In this document: one piece after another, positions 60,376 to 64,000 of the stretch
Position numbering within the stretch: position 1 is the first letter of the stretch
Layout of the letters: every line of letters begins with the position of its first letter
From: Pseudomonas argentinensis
GTDB lineage: Bacteria > Pseudomonadota > Gammaproteobacteria > Pseudomonadales > Pseudomonadaceae
Direction of reading: 5' to 3'
DNA length: 64,000 nt
NCBI RefSeq assembly: GCF_001839655.2
Contig: NZ_CP056087.1
Coordinates: forward strand, 2,046,001 to 2,110,000
Notes under the pieces: model-generated
What the model was told of the DNA's origin: nothing
What the model saw: the letters and a program-made list of their open reading frames with translations, nothing else
The model's database searches: none
Made by a program: the position numbers and the translations under genes

Positions 60376-60376
60376 T
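60271..60376. repeat. Composite repeat with a second copy near the lon terminator
   Basis: A 23-nt block at 60271-60293 is identical to 1171-1193 (GGCGTAAAGAGCTCGCGGCT plus AAA). The distal 16-mer at 60361-60376 (ATCGTCAACAGGTTCT) matches 1266-1281 at 15 positions. The material between differs. Both copies end right after a minus-strand gene. Confidence 0.6.
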
Positions 60377-61845
60377 CAGGAAACGATCTTCACCGGCGTC
60401 TCCATTGACTCGCGCTCTTCGGTCACCCGGGCCAGCGCCTGTTCCGGGGTGATCTGACAGCGCGGGCTGAGCAGCGATACCACCAGCCCGGCCACCACTG
60501 CCGCGATAACCGCTGGAATGCTGGGGTTGCCCCAGTAGGCGCTCCAGCCGGCATGGCTGATGATCGCCAGCGAGGTGCTGGAGGCCGCGACCAGGGTGGC
60601 AATCGCGCCTTGCCAGTTATAGCGGCCCCAGAACTTGCCGAGGATGGCGCAGACGAACATGCCGGCCATGACCGTGGCGATCATCTTGGTGATGTAGCTG
60701 ATGATGTTGTCCGAGGTGAGGGCGAAGGCCAGGGCCATGCCGATGGTGAACAGCAGGGCGAAGCGCGAATAGCGCACCACGCGCTCGGCCGGCGGGGTGT
60801 GGCCGGTGACCAGGATGTAGAGATCACGCATCATGATCGACACGCCTGCCAGGGCATCCGAACTGGCGCTGGACATGGTCGCGGAAAGCCCGGCGATCAT
60901 CACCAGCAGGCCCAGCCAGAGTGGCAATACCTGGGTGGCCAGGAACGGGAACGCGTAATTGCTGTTTTCCAGATTCGGCGCGAGGGTGTGCGCGGCCATG
61001 CCGATGATCGCCGGAATGATCGAAAAGCCCAGATACAGGATGCCGGTGAACATGAAGGAGCGGCGCACGCTGCCAACCGAGTCCGCCGAGTAGATACGCT
61101 GGCGGAAGGACGGCGTGGCCAGCACCCCGATGGCGACCACGGCGGCGAGGGAAATCGCCGGAATCGGCCCCAGGCTGCTTATCCCCAGAAAACCGGTGGT
61201 GCTGGCGTCCATGTTGTCGGCGAGATGCTCGAAGCCGCCGATCTCGACCAGGGCGAATACCGCCATGGCGATGAAACCGATGAACAGCAGAATGGCCTGG
61301 ATGGTGTCGGTCCACACCACGGCCAGGTAGCCGCCGATCACGCAGTACAGGCCGAAGCCGATGGCGACCACGAATTTTGCGGTGTTCAGGTCGATGTCGG
61401 TGATCCACGCCAGGTACATGCCGCCGCCTAGGATATGCGCACCCAGCCAGCCGATGCTGGCGATGTAGATCAGCAGCGCCACCACGTTGCGCACCACCCG
61501 GCTGCCGCCCACGTAATAGGCCAGCTCTTCGCTCATGGTCATGAAACGCAGCTTGCGAACCGAGGCGAACAGCACGGCCAGCAGCAGAATGCCGACCGCT
61601 CCGCCAATGCCGTACAGCGCACCGGCCCAGCCATTGTTGTAGCCAAAGCCCACCGCGCCCATGCTCGAGCCGGTGCCGACCATGGTCGCGACGGTGGTGC
61701 CGATGGTGAGAAACAGCGGAATGCTGCGCCCGCCGAGGAGAAAGTCGTCGCCGGTGGAGCGATGGTGGCGCGATACCCACCAGCCCAGCGCGATCATGGC
61801 CAGGAGGTAGACGAAGAAACTGCCGAGAAAGATGTTGCTGTTCAT
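60376..61845 (-). CDS. Sodium:solute symporter family transporter
   Basis: 489 residues with about 13 TM helices of the SSS (LeuT-fold) type: MIALGWWVSRHHRSTGDDFL, TTVATMVGTGSSMGAVGFGY, GWLGAHILGGGMYLAWITDI, GLSATMSSASSDALAGVSIM. It takes up an organic solute with sodium. Standing downstream of RidA and the D-aminoacylase, an N-acyl-D-amino acid, D-amino acid or related compound is a likely substrate. Confidence 0.92.
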   Translation of the reverse strand: MNSNIFLGSFFVYLLAMIALGWWVSRHHRSTGDDFLLGGRSIPLFLTIGTTVATMVGTGSSMGAVGFGYNNGWAGALYGIGGAVGILLLAVLFASVRKLRFMTMSEELAYYVGGSRVVRNVVALLIYIASIGWLGAHILGGGMYLAWITDIDLNTAKFVVAIGFGLYCVIGGYLAVVWTDTIQAILLFIGFIAMAVFALVEIGGFEHLADNMDASTTGFLGISSLGPIPAISLAAVVAIGVLATPSFRQRIYSADSVGSVRRSFMFTGILYLGFSIIPAIIGMAAHTLAPNLENSNYAFPFLATQVLPLWLGLLVMIAGLSATMSSASSDALAGVSIMMRDLYILVTGHTPPAERVVRYSRFALLFTIGMALAFALTSDNIISYITKMIATVMAGMFVCAILGKFWGRYNWQGAIATLVAASSTSLAIISHAGWSAYWGNPSIPAVIAAVVAGLVVSLLSPRCQITPEQALARVTEERESMETPVKIVS

Positions 61846-61963
61846 ACCTGACCTCAGATTGGAATGATTGTTGATGAGGTAGCTGTCAGCGAGCCGGGCA
61901 GCGCGGCGCCGGCTCGTTGCTGCGGTGATGAAAGGGTGGTTCTCCTCTGGGCGGGCGCTGGGA

Positions 61964-62356
61964 TCAGGCGCGCGAGGCCTTGAAGCACTTCACGTCGACC
62001 TCGACCTTGCAGTCGACCACCAGGTCCTGAACGCTGCAGATACGCGCCGGCGGGTGGTCACCGAAGATTTCCTTGAAGACCTTGTTGAACGAGCTGAAGT
62101 AGCGCGCGTCGGTGAGCACGGTGGTCACGTGCACCACGTCTTCGACGCCGTAGCCGGCCTCGGCCATGATGTCGAGGCAGTTCTGAAAGGCCAGGCGCGA
62201 TTGCTCGATGATGCCGCCTTCGACCACTTCACCGTCCTTCATGGGCGTCTGGCCGGACACGTAGAGCCAGCCACCGGCTTCCACCGCGCGTGAGAACGGC
62301 AGCTTCTGCCCGCCGGTTCCGGTTCCGCCTTCGGCGCCATAACGTTTGATGCTCAT
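61964..62356 (-). CDS. RidA family protein
   Basis: 130 residues: PFSRAVEAGGWLYVSGQTPM, LAFQNCLDIMAEAGYGVEDV, VHVTTVLTDARYFSSFNKVF, ARICSVQDLVVDCKVEVDVK. The Arg in ARICSV is the residue that binds substrate carboxylates. RidA homologues remove reactive enamine/imine intermediates set free by amino-acid-degrading enzymes, which suits an operon for D-amino acids. Confidence 0.93.
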   Translation of the reverse strand: MSIKRYGAEGGTGTGGQKLPFSRAVEAGGWLYVSGQTPMKDGEVVEGGIIEQSRLAFQNCLDIMAEAGYGVEDVVHVTTVLTDARYFSSFNKVFKEIFGDHPPARICSVQDLVVDCKVEVDVKCFKASRA

Positions 62357-62372
62357 GGGATTTCTCCTTGAT

Positions 62373-63836
62373 TCAGGTTGAAGAATGGGGGGATTTTTCG
62401 GGGCGTTTGAGCAGGCGGCCGGCGCGCGCTTCGAGTTGCCCGTGGCGGTAGGCCACCGCGCCGTTGACCACCACCAGTTCGATGCCTTGCGCCGCGGCGA
62501 TGGGGTTGGTGAAGGTGGCGCTGTCGTGCACCGCGGCGAAGTCGAACAGGGTCAGGTCGGCATAGGCGCCGACGCGCAGCTCGCCGCGGTCGTGCAGGCC
62601 GAAGTTGCGCGCGGACAAGCCAGTCATCTTGTAGATGGCTTCGGGCAGGGTGAACAGCCCCTGGTCCCGGCAGAAATGGCCGATCACCCGCGGAAACGCG
62701 CCCCATAGCCTGGGATGGGGGTGGGGGTCGTTGGGCAGGCCGTCGGAGCCGACCATGCTCAGGGGATGGCGCAGGATGCGCCGCATGTCGTCTTCGGCCA
62801 TGTTGTGGTAGACCGCGCCAGCCGGCTGCAGGCGGCCGGCGGCCTCGAGCAGCGAGACGCCCCAGCTGGCGGCGATGGCTTGCAGGGTCTGGCGCGCCAT
62901 CTGCGGGTGCGGGTCGGACCAGGTAATGAAGATCTCGAAGTCGTCGGTGACCTGGCCGAGGTCCAGGGTCGAGGAGCCGGCGGTGTAGGGGTAGCAGTCG
63001 CAGTGACAGCTGTGCTGCCGCGCCGCCGACTCGAGTTTTTCCAGGGCCAGGGGCGCCGTGCCCCAGTTGCCGACGCCCGCGCACTTGAGGTGGGAGATCA
63101 CCAGCGGCGCCCTGCCATGGCGGGCGGTTGCCACGGCCTCGTCCATGGCGTCGAGCAGCCCGGCGAACTCGTCACGCAGGTGGGTGGTGTAGAGGCCGCC
63201 GGCTGCGCCGACCTCTTCGACCAGGGCGCGCATCTCCGCCGCGGGAGCATGCCGCGCATTCATGTAGGCCAAACCCGAACTCATGCCGATGGCACCCTCC
63301 GCCAGGGCCTGACGCAGGGCGCCGCGCATCTGCTGGATTTCCTCGGCGCTGGCCGGGCGGTCGAAACGCTCCATCACCGTGGCGCGCAACGCGGTATGCC
63401 CGACCAGCGCCGCGACGTTGACGCTTGGCTGCGCCGCGCTGACCGCTTCGGCATAGGCGGCGAACGTCGGGTAGCAAAAATCCTCGAGCCGGCCCAGCAG
63501 GTTCATGGGGTCTGGAACCTCGGGGCCGGGCAGGTGCACCGGCGAGGCGCTGATCCCGCAGTTGCCGACGATGACCGTGGTAACGCCCTGGGTGAGCTTG
63601 GGCAGCATCTCCGGCATGCGGATGACGTTGCTGTCGTCATGGGTGTGCACGTCGATAAAGCCGGGAGACAGGCAGCGACCATGGCCCTCGATACAGGTGT
63701 CGGCTGACCAGTCGCGCAGGTCGCCGAGGGCGACAATGCGCTCGCCGCGTACCGCCAGGTCGCCCTGATAGGGCGCGGCACCGGTGCCATCGATGAGCTG
63801 AACGTCGCGAATCAGCAGGTTGGCGTGCTGCGACAT
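62373..63836 (-). CDS. N-acyl-D-amino-acid deacylase (D-aminoacylase) family amidohydrolase
   Basis: 487 residues of the amidohydrolase superfamily. Metal-binding HTHDD follows PGFID. Other typical parts are VIVGNCGISASPVHLPG, GLYTTHLRDEF, ISHLKCAG and MVGSDGLPNDPHPHPR. It removes the acyl group from N-acyl-D-amino acids, or a close substrate such as D-glutamate derivatives. The operon order is RpiR regulator, deacylase, RidA, sodium symporter, with gaps of 3, 16 and 118 bases. Confidence 0.9.
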   Translation of the reverse strand: MSQHANLLIRDVQLIDGTGAAPYQGDLAVRGERIVALGDLRDWSADTCIEGHGRCLSPGFIDVHTHDDSNVIRMPEMLPKLTQGVTTVIVGNCGISASPVHLPGPEVPDPMNLLGRLEDFCYPTFAAYAEAVSAAQPSVNVAALVGHTALRATVMERFDRPASAEEIQQMRGALRQALAEGAIGMSSGLAYMNARHAPAAEMRALVEEVGAAGGLYTTHLRDEFAGLLDAMDEAVATARHGRAPLVISHLKCAGVGNWGTAPLALEKLESAARQHSCHCDCYPYTAGSSTLDLGQVTDDFEIFITWSDPHPQMARQTLQAIAASWGVSLLEAAGRLQPAGAVYHNMAEDDMRRILRHPLSMVGSDGLPNDPHPHPRLWGAFPRVIGHFCRDQGLFTLPEAIYKMTGLSARNFGLHDRGELRVGAYADLTLFDFAAVHDSATFTNPIAAAQGIELVVVNGAVAYRHGQLEARAGRLLKRPEKSPHSST

Positions 63837-63839
63837 GCC

Positions 63840-64000
63840 TCAGTCCCCCAGCGGCTGGCGGTTGTCGCCGCCACGGTGGCTGTCGAGGGTCAGCTTCAGG
63901 CGCCGCAGTTTGTCGCGCGAGCGCTGCCGGTGGCGCAGCGCCAGGCTCATGGCCAGCACGTCGATGGCCGCCAGCATGGCGTAGCGCGACGACGAGGGGT
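63840..64000 (-). CDS. MurR/RpiR family transcriptional regulator (partial, N-terminus outside window)
   Basis: The frame ends at 63840 and is open to the window edge. The visible 52 residues (SSSRYAMLAAIDVLAMSLAL, RHRQRSRDKLRRLKLTLDSH) equal the end of the SIS domain in RpiR-type regulators of amino-sugar and amino-acid operons. The HTH lies outside. It is 3 bases upstream of the deacylase and so cotranscribed and probably its regulator. Family call rests on this short end only. Confidence 0.65.
   Translation of the reverse strand, partial: PSSSRYAMLAAIDVLAMSLALRHRQRSRDKLRRLKLTLDSHRGGDNRQPLGD

Noticed and set aside
1..64000. CRISPR arrays, rRNA genes or complete insertion sequences
   Set aside because: No regularly spaced direct repeats of CRISPR type, no rRNA-like stretch and no transposase with terminal repeats was seen.

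Overview
The window is a piece of a GC-rich chromosome from the genus Pseudomonas. The evidence is the gene content and order (AsrA-like second Lon protease, SOS cassette imuA-imuB-dnaE2, rdgC, rmuC, a 1,158-residue symporter/histidine kinase hybrid, AraC-azlC-azlD, ydbH-ynbE-ydbL), the strong GC bias at third codon positions, and many short palindromic repeats of the kind scattered between Pseudomonas genes. It is mostly core chromosome, with one small AT-richer accessory island (about 15.43-19.74 kb) next to a tRNA-Ser gene.

Layout. 1-4.7 kb: acyltransferase (partial), Lon-family protease, AraC regulator. 4.8-9.1 kb: a tight four-gene operon encoding a periplasmic type-1 copper protein, a membrane c-di-GMP enzyme with degenerate GGDEF and intact EAL, a DUF3034 outer-membrane protein and a lipoprotein truncated globin. 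This is the most intriguing unit in the window. 9.2-15.1 kb: ElaA-type acetyltransferase and the SOS mutagenesis operon imuA-imuB-dnaE2 behind a perfect LexA box. 15.3-19.8 kb: tRNA-Ser(CGA) followed by the island: ParE-type toxin and antitoxin, a phage Cox-like/repressor divergent switch with palindromic operators, several unknown membrane proteins and no integrase. A 19-bp direct repeat lies near both ends. 19.8-28.4 kb: YghU-type GST, HhH protein, DUF4124 protein, chemoreceptor plus a decayed chemoreceptor fragment, LysE exporter, NDH-2-like flavoprotein and a divergent MocR regulator. 28.5-34.5 kb: YdbH-YnbE-YdbL envelope lipid-transport operon, SEL1 protein, RmuC, FKBP isomerase. 34.8-41.4 kb: large hybrid sensor kinase, GNAT, AraC regulator, AzlCD exporter. 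41.5-50.8 kb: GST, a PNPOx/ferredoxin-reductase/ferredoxin fusion, DUF1348 protein, LysR regulator, MFS-acyltransferase fusion, guanidinium exporter under a guanidine-II riboswitch, BASS transporter, RdgC. 51.1-58.8 kb: tRNA-Val and tRNA-Asp, then a cluster that looks like an envelope-stress and carbon-metabolism locus (small membrane proteins, TPP enzyme, CinA, SDR, GH15). 58.8-64 kb: EamA exporter and a probable D-amino-acid operon (RpiR regulator, D-aminoacylase, RidA, sodium symporter).

All calls come from reading the sequence and translated motifs; no database search was run. Family names rest on motif recognition and comparison with remembered families. Links to P. aeruginosa genes are recollections to be checked.
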